A program made the translations under genes and the position numbers. Below, one piece after another: positions 39,435 through 48,266 of a stretch of 64,000 nucleotides of DNA. How positions within the stretch are numbered: the first letter of the stretch is position 1; each line of letters begins with the position of its first letter. The DNA comes from Bacteroidales bacterium (GTDB taxonomy: Bacteria > Bacteroidota > Bacteroidia > Bacteroidales > UBA932): NCBI GenBank assembly GCA_017519185.1, contig JAFWSX010000018.1:91798-155797 (forward strand), read 5' to 3'. The notes below the pieces were generated by a model. The model was not told where the DNA came from and made no database searches. It saw nothing but the letters and a program-made list of their open reading frames with translations.

Positions 39435-41144
39435 TTACTTCTCGGCGTAGAGTCCAATGAGGGTGCCGGTAAAGCCGCCGGCGTTCAGGGTGGTGAGGAA
39501 CTGTGCGTCCACACCATCGATAATCTTGGTCCAGTTCTTTCCGTTCGGTGCGAACCAGAAGCCGAATGTGTCACCGTCGGAGGTGATCTTCAGGTCGACG
39601 AACTTGAAGTTGCCGATCGGGGCTGAAGCGAGTTCGCTGCTGGCGTCTTCCATAGTCGGTCTCTGGCCGGGAACGCGGATCATCCTGGTTTCTACCTTAA
39701 CCACTGATACCTTGCCCTGGGAAACCTTGAGGAAGTACTGGTGGCTCTCGTCCTTGAAGAGGAGCATTCCGGCTGCCTCTGTCTCGCCTGCGGGTTTGAA
39801 ATAGAGGCGTGAAGTCGCGTTGAACTTGTGGTGGTGCATCCTGCGAAGCACGATCGACGGGGTGTGAGGCTGGGTGGCCTTGCTATCTGAAATCGTCAGC
39901 TCAAGGAAGCCGGGCTTGTCGGTGAGCGAGTAATGGTCCTTTGCCGGGCCACGGAGAAGCAGCCAGGCCGGGTCAAGCTCGGGTGCAGAGAATTCATCGG
40001 TGAACTCGAAGTTGCCGAAGGTCACCTTGTCGCTGCGTTTCACGCCTTCGTGCCTTACTATCAGCGGAACGGTCTCGCCCTGGGGAAGGATCACCGGCCA
40101 CTTGTCGGCAGTCCAGGTGACGGGCAGCATATGGGTCTCGCGGCCGAGGTTCTCGGCGTCGTTGCGGTACGGACGGTCGGCAAGGAACACTGCCCACCAC
40201 TGCCCGTTGGCATCCTTCACCATATCGGCGTGGCCTGCGCAGATGATGGGGTTAGGCCTTGCAGGGTCGAGACCCACCTGGGTGAGGATGGGGTTGCCTT
40301 CGTATGAGACGAACGGGCCGAAAGGAGTCTTGCCCTTGAAGATGACCTCGGAGTGCTTCTCGTTGATGTTTGTGCCGCCCTCGGCGCACATCAGGTAGTA
40401 GGTGCCGTCGATCTTGTAGAGGTGCGGTCCCTCGATCCAGATGGGCTCCTGCTCGGGACGCGAGCCTTTGTTGACGATGATCTTGCGCTCGCCGATGGTG
40501 CGGTCGTTAGCAACGTCGAACTCGATGCAGCGGATGGTCCTGTGACCGCTGTAGTCTGCCTTGCCGTCAGGTGCGTCGTCATTGTTGACGATGTATGCGC
40601 GGCCGTCCTCGTCGAAGAAGAACGAGGGGTCGATGCCTTTCACTTCAGGAAGGTATATGGGATCTGACCAGTCACCCCACGGATCCTGGGTCTTCACGAA
40701 GAAGTTGCCGGCTCCCACATCGGTGGTGATCATATAGTAAGTCTTGTTGTGAGGATTGTACTTGATGTCAGGAGCGTAGATACCTCCGCTGACGCGCTGT
40801 CCGTCGAGATGGGGAAGATGCTCGGGACGGTCGAGGACATTGCCTATCTGCTCCCAGTTCACGAGGTCGCGGCTGTGGAAGATGGGAACACCCGGAAAGA
40901 ACGAGAAGGTAGAAGTTACGATGAAGTAGTCTCCCTCACCGTTGCTGCACATACTCGGGTCGGAATACCAGCCGGCGAGCATCGGGTTGTAGACGTAGTC
41001 GTCGCCCGGCAGGGGATTCTGCGCATAAAAATCATCGTTGCCTTCATAATGGTAATTGTCGAAAAGGACGGTGCCCTGGGGAACGTCCACCGAGCAGGCG
41101 GCGGCCACAAGACCTGCCACAAGAACAATCAGTGTTTTCTTCAT
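39435..41144 (-). CDS. GH43 beta-xylosidase/arabinofuranosidase-type lipoprotein
   Basis: The 569-residue lipoprotein (GLVAAAC) has a five-bladed beta-propeller: NPMLAGWYSDPSMC (base Asp), VKGIDPSFFFDEDGRAYIV and IEGPHLYKIDGTYYLM (acid Glu). A C-terminal beta-sandwich (GH43_C2/DUF1349-like) follows from about residue 370. GH43 enzymes remove xylose or arabinose from plant glycans; this suits the xylA/xylB operon further right, but the sugar is unproven. A TATCTTTG element on the minus strand (41162-41169) is its likely promoter. Confidence 0.92.
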   Translation of the reverse strand: MKKTLIVLVAGLVAAACSVDVPQGTVLFDNYHYEGNDDFYAQNPLPGDDYVYNPMLAGWYSDPSMCSNGEGDYFIVTSTFSFFPGVPIFHSRDLVNWEQIGNVLDRPEHLPHLDGQRVSGGIYAPDIKYNPHNKTYYMITTDVGAGNFFVKTQDPWGDWSDPIYLPEVKGIDPSFFFDEDGRAYIVNNDDAPDGKADYSGHRTIRCIEFDVANDRTIGERKIIVNKGSRPEQEPIWIEGPHLYKIDGTYYLMCAEGGTNINEKHSEVIFKGKTPFGPFVSYEGNPILTQVGLDPARPNPIICAGHADMVKDANGQWWAVFLADRPYRNDAENLGRETHMLPVTWTADKWPVILPQGETVPLIVRHEGVKRSDKVTFGNFEFTDEFSAPELDPAWLLLRGPAKDHYSLTDKPGFLELTISDSKATQPHTPSIVLRRMHHHKFNATSRLYFKPAGETEAAGMLLFKDESHQYFLKVSQGKVSVVKVETRMIRVPGQRPTMEDASSELASAPIGNFKFVDLKITSDGDTFGFWFAPNGKNWTKIIDGVDAQFLTTLNAGGFTGTLIGLYAEK

Positions 41145-41161
41145 TTTGATGAGTTTTTATA

Positions 41162-41197
41162 CAAAGATATTTTATCTTTTTGAATTTGATATCTTTG
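41162..41197. promoter_or_regulatory. Back-to-back divergent minus-7 elements
   Basis: The minus-strand TATCTTTG (41162-41169) serves the GH43 gene and the plus-strand TATCTTTG (41190-41197) serves the AlaX-like gene. Their minus-33 regions overlap, so the two may compete or share regulation. Confidence 0.55.
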
Positions 41198-41221
41198 TCA
41201 CAAGCAAACCCTCTCTCAGAA

Positions 41222-41692
41222 ATGGAAGAACCCGTACTCAATTCCCACAACAAGGAGGAGCACCGTCCCAGCCACAGCTGCGAGCACATCCTCAACCGCA
41301 CGATGGTCAATATGTTCGGCTGCCCGCGCAGCCGCAACGCCCACGTGGAGAAAAAGAAATCGAAGTGCGACTATCTGCTCGACTCCTGCCCCACCCCTGA
41401 GCAGGTGGCTGAGATTGAAGCCAAAGTCAACGAAGTGATAGCCCGCAACCTGCCTGTCACGGTGCGGTTCGTCCCCCGCGAGGAGGCCGCAGCCCTGGTG
41501 GACCTCAGCAAGCTGCCGGAAGATGCTTCGCAGACCCTGCGCATTGTCAGCATCGGCAACTACGACGACTGCGCCTGCATCGGTGCGCACGTGGAGAACA
41601 CTTCCGAAATCGGAACGTTCAAGATCATCAGCCACGACTTCAACGACGGAGTGTGGAGGGTGAGATGGAAAGTCATCCCCAACGGTCAATAA
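41222..41692 (+). CDS. AlaX-like tRNA-editing domain protein
   Basis: The 156-residue protein has the tRNA-SAD zinc pattern: HSCEH (His18, His22) and the later CACIGAHV (CxxxH), as in AlaX and the editing domain of alanyl/threonyl-tRNA synthetases. AlaX proteins hydrolyse mischarged Ser/Gly-tRNA-Ala. The core looks complete but short. I chose 41222 because the minus-7 element (41190-41197) lies downstream of an ATG at 41180. Confidence 0.82.
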   Translation: MEEPVLNSHNKEEHRPSHSCEHILNRTMVNMFGCPRSRNAHVEKKKSKCDYLLDSCPTPEQVAEIEAKVNEVIARNLPVTVRFVPREEAAALVDLSKLPEDASQTLRIVSIGNYDDCACIGAHVENTSEIGTFKIISHDFNDGVWRVRWKVIPNGQ

Positions 41693-41697
41693 TCAGC

Positions 41698-42990
41698 ATG
41701 AAAAAGATATTCGCCTCAGCCATCGCCGCCCTGCTGCTCTGCACCGCGGCCATCGCACAGAACTACAACGCCCTCGAAGAGGTGAAAGCCGACCGCCTCA
41801 AAGCCGCCGGAATGGAAGGAGCCTACCGCTTCGAAGAATACGCACTGACTCCGGCGCCGAAAGGCTACAGACCTTTCTACATCAGCCACTACGGTCGTCA
41901 CGGAAGCCGCTATGCCTGGACCTCCAAGGCCTATACCGTCATAGGAGACGTCCTGTCCGAAGCTAAGGAAGCCGGCAATCTCACCGCCTTCGGAGAATCG
42001 TTCCTGAAGCGCTACCTCAGCTTCTGCGACGTGGCCATAGCCAACACCGGAGACCTGGTGGACCTCGGAGCGGATCAGCACGCCCGCATAGCCGCCGATA
42101 TGGTCCGCAACTTTCCAAAGGTGTTTGCCGGCAACAAGCGTGTTGACGCCCTGTCGTCGGTCTCAGGCCGATGCATAGTCAGTATGGCAGCCTTCACCAC
42201 CAGCCTGCAGAAGCAGGCTCCGAAGCTCGACATCCACGTGAAGTCGAACCATCTCGGAATGGGCATCGTGGCTCCGCCCGAGGCACCTAAGGGATATGTG
42301 CGCCACTTCGCCGGCGAAGACACCGACAGCCTGCAGCGCGAGAAGCTCGGCCAGTTCATCCTCCGCAAGGTGGACACCGACGGGATAATGGGCCATATCT
42401 TCAAGGACCCTAAGGCGGTGAAGCACACAGGCGGCACCACCGACTTCCTCTACTACCTCTATATGTTTATGGGCAACTACCCGAATAGCAGCGAACCGGC
42501 CCTCTTTGCCGACGTGCTTACCGACGAGCAGTTCGCCCAGCTCTGGGAAACATTCAATTACGACTCATATCTGACAGATGTGACCGCCAGGTATGAAATG
42601 ATTCCTCTGCTGGAGGACATCGTCAGCAAGGCCGACATAGCCATAGTGAATCACGACACCGCAGCCGACCTGCGCTTCGGACACGATTATGTGCTGGAGG
42701 CTTTCATCGCCCTGCTGAACCTCGACGGCTTCGGCACGACGCCCAAGACTGCCGACGAGGTGAAATACTGGTTCCAGAGCTACCGCATCTGCAAGGCCAC
42801 CAACCTGCAGTTCGTCTTCTACGGCTCCCGCAGCGGCGACAGGGGCATCCTCTTCAAGATCCTCTGGAACGGCAAGGAAGCCACCATTCCGGCTCTCGAA
42901 CCTGTCTCAGGTCCGTACTACCGTTGGGATGACTTCCGTGCCTTTGCTCTCCGGATTATGGCTGAGCATCCGGAGATATTGAAACCCTGA
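41698..42990 (+). CDS. Histidine-type phosphatase (phytase/MINPP-like), exported
   Basis: The 430-residue exported protein has a signal peptide (MKKIFASAIAALLLCTAAIAQ) and the histidine-phosphatase active site YGRHGSRY (R67-H68-G69-S70-R71). NHDTAADLRF gives the His-Asp pair in its second half. Bacteroides enzymes of this type can dephosphorylate inositol phosphates. The start at 41698 precedes a signal peptide; upstream in-frame codons overlap the AlaX-like gene. A small outer-membrane gene follows. Confidence 0.88.
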   Translation: MKKIFASAIAALLLCTAAIAQNYNALEEVKADRLKAAGMEGAYRFEEYALTPAPKGYRPFYISHYGRHGSRYAWTSKAYTVIGDVLSEAKEAGNLTAFGESFLKRYLSFCDVAIANTGDLVDLGADQHARIAADMVRNFPKVFAGNKRVDALSSVSGRCIVSMAAFTTSLQKQAPKLDIHVKSNHLGMGIVAPPEAPKGYVRHFAGEDTDSLQREKLGQFILRKVDTDGIMGHIFKDPKAVKHTGGTTDFLYYLYMFMGNYPNSSEPALFADVLTDEQFAQLWETFNYDSYLTDVTARYEMIPLLEDIVSKADIAIVNHDTAADLRFGHDYVLEAFIALLNLDGFGTTPKTADEVKYWFQSYRICKATNLQFVFYGSRSGDRGILFKILWNGKEATIPALEPVSGPYYRWDDFRAFALRIMAEHPEILKP

Positions 42991-43001
42991 CGGATATTTC
43001 G

Positions 43002-43009
43002 TATATTTG
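43002..43009 (+). promoter_or_regulatory. Minus-7 element of the small outer-membrane protein gene
   Basis: TATATTTG, 20 nt before the start codon at 43029, with TTG at 42979-42981 about 20 nt further upstream. Confidence 0.5.
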
Positions 43010-43028
43010 GTAAACAAAGCTGAAGACA

Positions 43029-43604
43029 ATGAAAAAGATCGCAGTAATCCTTGCGACACTGATGCTCTCGTCGGCTGCCTATGCGCAGAAAGTGGACGGC
43101 TACGGCATTCCCGTCAACAACATCGACATCCAGGTTTCTGACGCTACAGGAGAGACCTTTGTCTCAACCTTCGCCGTAGCGGTCGCTGCGACTGCAAGTG
43201 CCATGTTCAAACAGGATCCCAATTTAGAAATGGTCGGGTGGACTCCGTTTTTCTCCGCCGGCTATGAACATCACTTTGCCGACACGAGGTGGAATGTCGG
43301 AGGCGAAGCGGGATACTGGCATGTCGGTTCGCGCGCTAAAGACACCGGCATCGTCACCCACAACCACCTTGCAGTCGTCGCTGCCACCGGCAAGATATAC
43401 TACAAGCCCCGTGGCATCTGCAAGCTCTATGGAGGCCTGAACCTCGGTCTCGGCGTAATCAGTTCCTCTGAGGATCCCCTCTTCCCCGCCTTCCAGCTCA
43501 ACCCCATCGGAATGCGCCTCGGCAATGAGCGTGTCGCTTTCCTCCTGGAGCTGGGCGTCGGCTACCGAGGCATCGTCCAGGCCGGCGTCACCTTCGGACT
43601 GTAA
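43029..43604 (+). CDS. Small predicted outer-membrane beta-barrel protein
   Basis: The 191-residue protein has a signal peptide ending YAQ and alternating aromatic and small residues typical of a small barrel or surface beta protein: WTPFFSAGYEHHFADTRWNVGGEAGYWHV and a Gly-terminated QAGVTFGL. The family is not recognised. It has its own promoter and terminator, so it is probably transcribed alone. Confidence 0.72.
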   Translation: MKKIAVILATLMLSSAAYAQKVDGYGIPVNNIDIQVSDATGETFVSTFAVAVAATASAMFKQDPNLEMVGWTPFFSAGYEHHFADTRWNVGGEAGYWHVGSRAKDTGIVTHNHLAVVAATGKIYYKPRGICKLYGGLNLGLGVISSSEDPLFPAFQLNPIGMRLGNERVAFLLELGVGYRGIVQAGVTFGL

Positions 43605-43612
43605 CAAACAAA

Positions 43613-43644
43613 AGAGCCGGGCTTGATTCAGTCCGGCTCTTTCA
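43613..43644. terminator. Shared terminator before the YitT gene
   Basis: AAAGAGCCGG (43613-43622) pairs with CCGGCTCTTT (43635-43644) across a 12-nt loop. Confidence 0.8.
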
Positions 43645-43666
43645 TATATTGAAGCAAGCGCAAGAG

Positions 43667-44617
43667 TTACGACTCTTCCAGATGCTTGCGGTCGTGTTTG
43701 TAGGCTTTCCTCTTGTGCTGATTCCAGGTGCCGTATATTTCTGAGACACGGCCCGAGGTCATAAACACAGGGATGTCCTCGACGCGGATCTTCTCCATAA
43801 GCTTTGCAAACTCCTCGTTGGTGAGGATAGCTTCGAGCTCAACCTTCTTCTCGTTGGAATAGCCGCCGGTGACTTCGTAGAGAGTAACGCCGCGCACCAG
43901 GTCGTGCACGATGAACTCCTGAAGCTCCTGATAGCGCGGAGTGATGATGCACACGCGCTTGCGGGCGTTGAGGCCGGCAGTAAAGTGGTCCACCATCATA
44001 CCGTTGATCCAGGTGCCTATGAAGCCCATCAACACAAGGTAAAGCGAATTGCCGGGAACTGCGAAAGCAGAGCAGCAGATTATAGCTCCGGCCACAGTCA
44101 CGGACGTGCCGATGTCGATATGGGCATACTTGTTCACAATCTTGGCAATGATGTCAAGACCGCCGGTCGACGCGTTTATCCTGAACAGTATGGCCTGCGA
44201 CAGGCTCAGGATCAGCACGAAACAGAACAGGTAGAACCAGTAGTCAATGTCACCTCCTGCCCAGTCGAACAGTTTGGACGGATCGATGCCGAACTTCTTG
44301 TCAATAGCCTCGAACAGCCACAGCCAGGGCGACAGCACCAGCGCAGTATAGACCGTTTTGGCGCCGAACTCCTTACCGATAAGGATAAAAGCCAGCACCA
44401 GAAGGATCAGGTTGATGATGAAAGTGAGGGCAGACACCGGAATCCCGGTAATCCTGAAAATCACGATGGAAAGACCTGAAATGGAACCAACAATCAGTTT
44501 GCTGGGCTGAAGGAAATAGTGCACCGCCACGGCAGCCACCATCATGCCGAAAGTCATGATGAGGAACTCCTTGAAGAACTTCCCGCTCTTGAAATATTCC
44601 TTCGTCTTAGCGTCCAT
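43667..44617 (-). CDS. YitT-family membrane protein
   Basis: The 316-residue protein has about six transmembrane segments, the YitT core SISGLSIVIFRITGIPVSALTFIINLILL and NASTGGLDIIAKIV, then a DUF2179-type soluble end (RVCIITPRYQELQEFIVHDL and VTGGYSNEKK). The function is not established. It is the last gene of the potABCD unit and begins 2 bp after the PotD-porin gene, so it may be translated as part of that operon. Confidence 0.88.
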   Translation of the reverse strand: MDAKTKEYFKSGKFFKEFLIMTFGMMVAAVAVHYFLQPSKLIVGSISGLSIVIFRITGIPVSALTFIINLILLVLAFILIGKEFGAKTVYTALVLSPWLWLFEAIDKKFGIDPSKLFDWAGGDIDYWFYLFCFVLILSLSQAILFRINASTGGLDIIAKIVNKYAHIDIGTSVTVAGAIICCSAFAVPGNSLYLVLMGFIGTWINGMMVDHFTAGLNARKRVCIITPRYQELQEFIVHDLVRGVTLYEVTGGYSNEKKVELEAILTNEEFAKLMEKIRVEDIPVFMTSGRVSEIYGTWNQHKRKAYKHDRKHLEES

Positions 44618-44618
44618 A

Positions 44619-46670
44619 TCAGAAAGCCACGCTCAGTCCTGCACTTCCGTAATAAAGCAAATCCTGGTAGAGAGGAGAATAGCCGAATCCGGCCTTGATG
44701 GGCAGCGACAGCCAGTCAGTGAGTTCGAAGGTATAGCCGGCCTCGAGCATCATATTGTTGATGGCAAAGCCGCCCTCGTTCTCATAGTAGGGAGAAGCGT
44801 GGGTCAGCGCACCGAAGGTAGCCTGTACGTTGAAATTGCCGACGCTGTAGGGAACTGCCAGCTCAAGGTACTGAGAGAAGTTCTGTTTTGTCTCAGCCCA
44901 GTTCAGGTCGTCGCCATAGAGCGAAGTATAGAGAGTCAGAGAAGCAGGAACCACACCCGGGAGGGTATATCCGATGCCGAGCTCGCCCATATCGCCGAAG
45001 TAGTTGTTGAACTCCAGGTGGAAACCGTGAGTCTCGGCGTAGAAGGTGAACTGATACTCAGAATAGTGGTCGGTAGGTTTCTCGCCACCTACGATGGGCT
45101 TGGCGTGGAAAGACTGGTATGTCCAGAAATATGCCTCTGCATAGAAGTTCTCATCAGCGCTGGTGAAGTTCAGACCGATGTCGAAAGAAGCACCGGGGCC
45201 TCCGACAGGGTCGTTCTTCATACCCCTCCAGATATACTCGCTCATAAACTCCTTGTCGGCCATGAAACCGAGAGTCTGGGCAGAAACACCATTGACAAGG
45301 CCGAGCAGCGCTACGGCAACCAATACTATCTTTTTCATATTATTTTCTTTTTTTGCTGCTTGACGGCGTGATTTGTTTTTCTTTGATTTGATAACTGACC
45401 ATACTACGAGAGCGGCCACTACAACAGCGATGAGCACGAGGATGGTGCCATTGAGGTTGTCACCCTTGACCCTCGACCACATCTTGAGAAGTTTTTCGGT
45501 ATCCTGGTCGGTGTCGTGCATCAGAACGCACTTGTCCATAACGGACTTGTCAGGATAGAAAATCGGATTGAGGAGAACTGAGTCAGCCTCGGGGCCGAAG
45601 AAATAAGAAGCGTCTACAACCTCGGCGTAGCGGGAATCCTGCGCCAGTTCCTCCTGGCTGGCAAGAACCTCGGGAGTTCCGATGACGCTCACGTAGCCGA
45701 TGACGTCCATGTTGCGTATGGCGTTCTCGCTCATACACATATAGTTGATGAAGTAGTTGGCGGCCTTGGTGTTGACAGCATACTTGGGGATAACCCAGCC
45801 GTCGAAGAAGCAGTTGCTGCCCTCCTCAGGAACCACATAGTTCAGTTTCACGCCCACGTCGCCGGCCTCGTTGATGGCCCACATAGCATCGCCTGACCAG
45901 GTCCAGTTGACCCAGGCCTTCTCCTGAGTCATCATTTCCTTGCCGAAGTCTGCCTCCCAGCCGGAAACGTTCTTCTTGGCCTCCATAAGGAGAGCCTCGA
46001 CCTTGGCGATAGACTCGTCGCTCACGTCATACATCAGCTTCTTGGCATCGACGGTGCCGTTGGCGATACCCTCGCTGTTGAGATAGATAAGCAGCGGGCT
46101 GTAGATGTCGCGGAACGCGTCCTTCATAAAGAGCTTCTGCTCGAACTTGGGATTCAGGATGGCGCCCCAGGTAGAAACCTCGGAACGGTCGACATACTTC
46201 TCGTTGTACATAAAGCCGACGGTTCCCCACATATAGGGCACTGAATAGTCGTTGGCGTTCTTGCCGGGAGTGTTCATGGCGTTGAACTCCTCGATGGCGA
46301 AGGGAGCCACGTTCTTAGTGTAGTCGGGAGTCGAACCGTAGTTGCGGTCGAGCGGAAGGGCCAGACCGTGGTTGATCATCCTTTCGATTATATAGTCAGA
46401 AGGGCACACGAGGTCATAGTCAGCCTGTCCCCTCTCGATCTTAGCGAGCATTACTTCATTGATGTCGAACACCTGATAGATAATCTCAACCTTCTCCCCA
46501 GTCTGCTCGTAATACCACTCCTCGAACTCGTCGAGAAGGTCTTCGTCGATGTAGTCAGACCAGTTGTAGATTTTCAGTTGGTGCGCCCTGTCGCCGGAAT
46601 TACCGCCCGAGCAGGCACAAACCGCCATTGCACACGCGAAGCAGAGTGCAACTTTCAATAGTTTTTTCAT
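44619..46670 (-). CDS. potD: PotD-like polyamine-binding protein fused in frame to a TorF-like porin
   Basis: Residues 1-444 are a PotD-like substrate-binding lipoprotein (lipobox VCAC, Cys20) with YNWSDYIDEDLLDEF, GFMYNEKY and WSGDAMWAINEAGDVG, ending in a hydrophobic segment and a basic tail. The frame then runs without a stop into a new start and signal peptide (ATG at 45338, LVAVALLGLVNGVSAQ) and a beta-barrel of the TorF/Gcw_chp type (EYIWRGMKN). An A7 run lies at the junction. The order is potABC, then this gene. It may be two genes joined by a lost stop, a true fusion, or a frameshift artefact; the barrel may also start at 45338. Confidence 0.85.
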   Translation of the reverse strand: MKKLLKVALCFACAMAVCACSGGNSGDRAHQLKIYNWSDYIDEDLLDEFEEWYYEQTGEKVEIIYQVFDINEVMLAKIERGQADYDLVCPSDYIIERMINHGLALPLDRNYGSTPDYTKNVAPFAIEEFNAMNTPGKNANDYSVPYMWGTVGFMYNEKYVDRSEVSTWGAILNPKFEQKLFMKDAFRDIYSPLLIYLNSEGIANGTVDAKKLMYDVSDESIAKVEALLMEAKKNVSGWEADFGKEMMTQEKAWVNWTWSGDAMWAINEAGDVGVKLNYVVPEEGSNCFFDGWVIPKYAVNTKAANYFINYMCMSENAIRNMDVIGYVSVIGTPEVLASQEELAQDSRYAEVVDASYFFGPEADSVLLNPIFYPDKSVMDKCVLMHDTDQDTEKLLKMWSRVKGDNLNGTILVLIAVVVAALVVWSVIKSKKNKSRRQAAKKENNMKKIVLVAVALLGLVNGVSAQTLGFMADKEFMSEYIWRGMKNDPVGGPGASFDIGLNFTSADENFYAEAYFWTYQSFHAKPIVGGEKPTDHYSEYQFTFYAETHGFHLEFNNYFGDMGELGIGYTLPGVVPASLTLYTSLYGDDLNWAETKQNFSQYLELAVPYSVGNFNVQATFGALTHASPYYENEGGFAINNMMLEAGYTFELTDWLSLPIKAGFGYSPLYQDLLYYGSAGLSVAF
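45336..45360 (-). other. A7 homopolymer and internal start at the PotD/porin junction
   Basis: The minus-strand frame reads GCA AAA AAA GAA AAT AAT ATG. A one-base slip back at A AAA AAA gives AGA AAA TAA, so it would terminate just before the porin start. The zero frame joins the two proteins. Confidence 0.7.
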
Positions 46671-47470
46671 TTCAGAGAATTGTTTTGAGTGTTGTTTTTA
46701 GACCGCAGGTTCATAATAATAAGGACTGCCAGCACGACCACGAACACGATGGTGATCATCGGGCGCAGCTCGGGAGTAAGTCCACCCTTGCGGGAATCTG
46801 CGTAGATGTATGTGGACAGTGTCTGCAGGCCATTGGTGCCGACATTGAAGACACTGACTTCGAAATCGTCGATTGAGAGGATGAACGACAGGAAGAATCC
46901 GCTCACCATACCGCTCCTGATCTGAGGGAGGATCACCTTGCGCAGGGCCTGCGAAGGAGTGGCTCCGAGATCGAGGGCGGCCTCGAAGGTGTTGGGATTC
47001 ATCTGCTTGAGGCGCGGCATCACGCTGAGCACGACATAAGGAGTGCAGAAGGTGATGTGGCAGAGCGTCAGGGTCACATAGCCCTGAGTGACTCCGAGAC
47101 TGACGAACAGCAGGAACAGCGAAACGCCGGTGATGATGTCGGCATTCAGTATAGGAATGTTGTTCATCGTGTTCATCGCAGACTTGAAGCGCTTGTTGCG
47201 CAGGTTGTAGATGCCGATGGCTGACACGGTTCCGAGCGCAGTTGAAACGATGGCGGCCACAAGTCCTATGATGAGGGTGTTGAGGACGGCGCTCATCAGG
47301 GCCTCGTGCTGGCCGCTGGTGAACAGCGAACGGTAGAGGCCGGTGGAAAAGCCGGTCCAGTTGCCGAGCACCTTGGCCTCGGTGAAAGAGAAGATGGCGA
47401 TGACTATCATCGGCGCGTAGAGCAGCACGAGCAGTATCCAGATGTATGCTTTGGCAAGGAAGTTCTTCAT
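46667..47470 (-). CDS. potC: Polyamine ABC transporter permease, PotC-type
   Basis: The 267-residue permease has six hydrophobic segments and the EAA loop EAALDLGATPSQALRKVILPQIRSGMVSGF. Start and stop overlap its neighbours: its TGA overlaps the PotD start (ATGA), and its ATG touches the PotB stop. With PotB it forms the channel for spermidine/putrescine uptake. Substrate specificity is taken from PotD and PotA context. Confidence 0.9.
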   Translation of the reverse strand: MKNFLAKAYIWILLVLLYAPMIVIAIFSFTEAKVLGNWTGFSTGLYRSLFTSGQHEALMSAVLNTLIIGLVAAIVSTALGTVSAIGIYNLRNKRFKSAMNTMNNIPILNADIITGVSLFLLFVSLGVTQGYVTLTLCHITFCTPYVVLSVMPRLKQMNPNTFEAALDLGATPSQALRKVILPQIRSGMVSGFFLSFILSIDDFEVSVFNVGTNGLQTLSTYIYADSRKGGLTPELRPMITIVFVVVLAVLIIMNLRSKNNTQNNSLK

Positions 47471-48264
47471 TATATCAGTCCTCCTGCGGCCGAAGCCTCT
47501 TCTTTATCGTCATTGAACAGATTGGTCACCACGATCAGGATGAGCATTATCAGCGAGAGCAGTGCACCGTAGTTCCACATTCCGTTGTTGATGTTCTCCT
47601 GGATGATGGTACCGAACAGCTTGATGTTGTTCATAGTCAGCAGCTCCGCGATGGCGAAGGTGGAGATGGTGGGCATAAACACCATCATTATACCGCTCAC
47701 GACGCCTGGCATCGAAAGCGGAAGAGTTACCTTCGTGAAAACCTCACGGTTGCTTGCGCCGAGGTCCTGGGCAGCCTCGCTGTAGCTCTTGTCGATCTTC
47801 TGGAGCACAGTGTAGATGGGCAGGATCATAAACGGCAGATAGTTGTAGACCATACCGAAGATGAGGGTAGCCTGCCCCAGCGGCACTTTCATAAAGCCGA
47901 AGAGGGCCACGGTGGCAAGGGTGCGCATCAGCACGTTGATGAACATCGGTATGAGGAACAGGGCCACCATCACCGACGCACTGCGGAAATGGGAGCGGCT
48001 GAGTATGTATGCGGCGGGATAGCCGAGCAATATGCAGATGACGGTCGTGATGAGGGCGATGCCGATGGAATAGATCAGCGTATTGACGGACTCACGCTCG
48101 TTGATGAAAGTGCGGATGTTCTCGAAGGTGAAGTTGCCCTGAGGGTCGCGGAAGGCATAGAGCACTACCAGCACCAGCGGAAGCACTATGAAGAACAGCA
48201 TGAAGATCAGGTAAGGGATGCTCCAGCTGCTGCGACGGCCGAAAAACTGTTTGATCTTTCCCAT
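47470..48264 (-). CDS. potB: Polyamine ABC transporter permease, PotB-type
   Basis: The 264-residue permease starts MGKIKQFFGRRSSWSIPYLIFMLFFIVLPL and has the EAA loop EAAQDLGASNREVFTKVTLPLSMPGVVSGI. It has six transmembrane segments. It follows potA by 2 bp and precedes potC, the standard potABCD order. Confidence 0.92.
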   Translation of the reverse strand: MGKIKQFFGRRSSWSIPYLIFMLFFIVLPLVLVVLYAFRDPQGNFTFENIRTFINERESVNTLIYSIGIALITTVICILLGYPAAYILSRSHFRSASVMVALFLIPMFINVLMRTLATVALFGFMKVPLGQATLIFGMVYNYLPFMILPIYTVLQKIDKSYSEAAQDLGASNREVFTKVTLPLSMPGVVSGIMMVFMPTISTFAIAELLTMNNIKLFGTIIQENINNGMWNYGALLSLIMLILIVVTNLFNDDKEEASAAGGLI

Positions 48265-48266
48265 CT

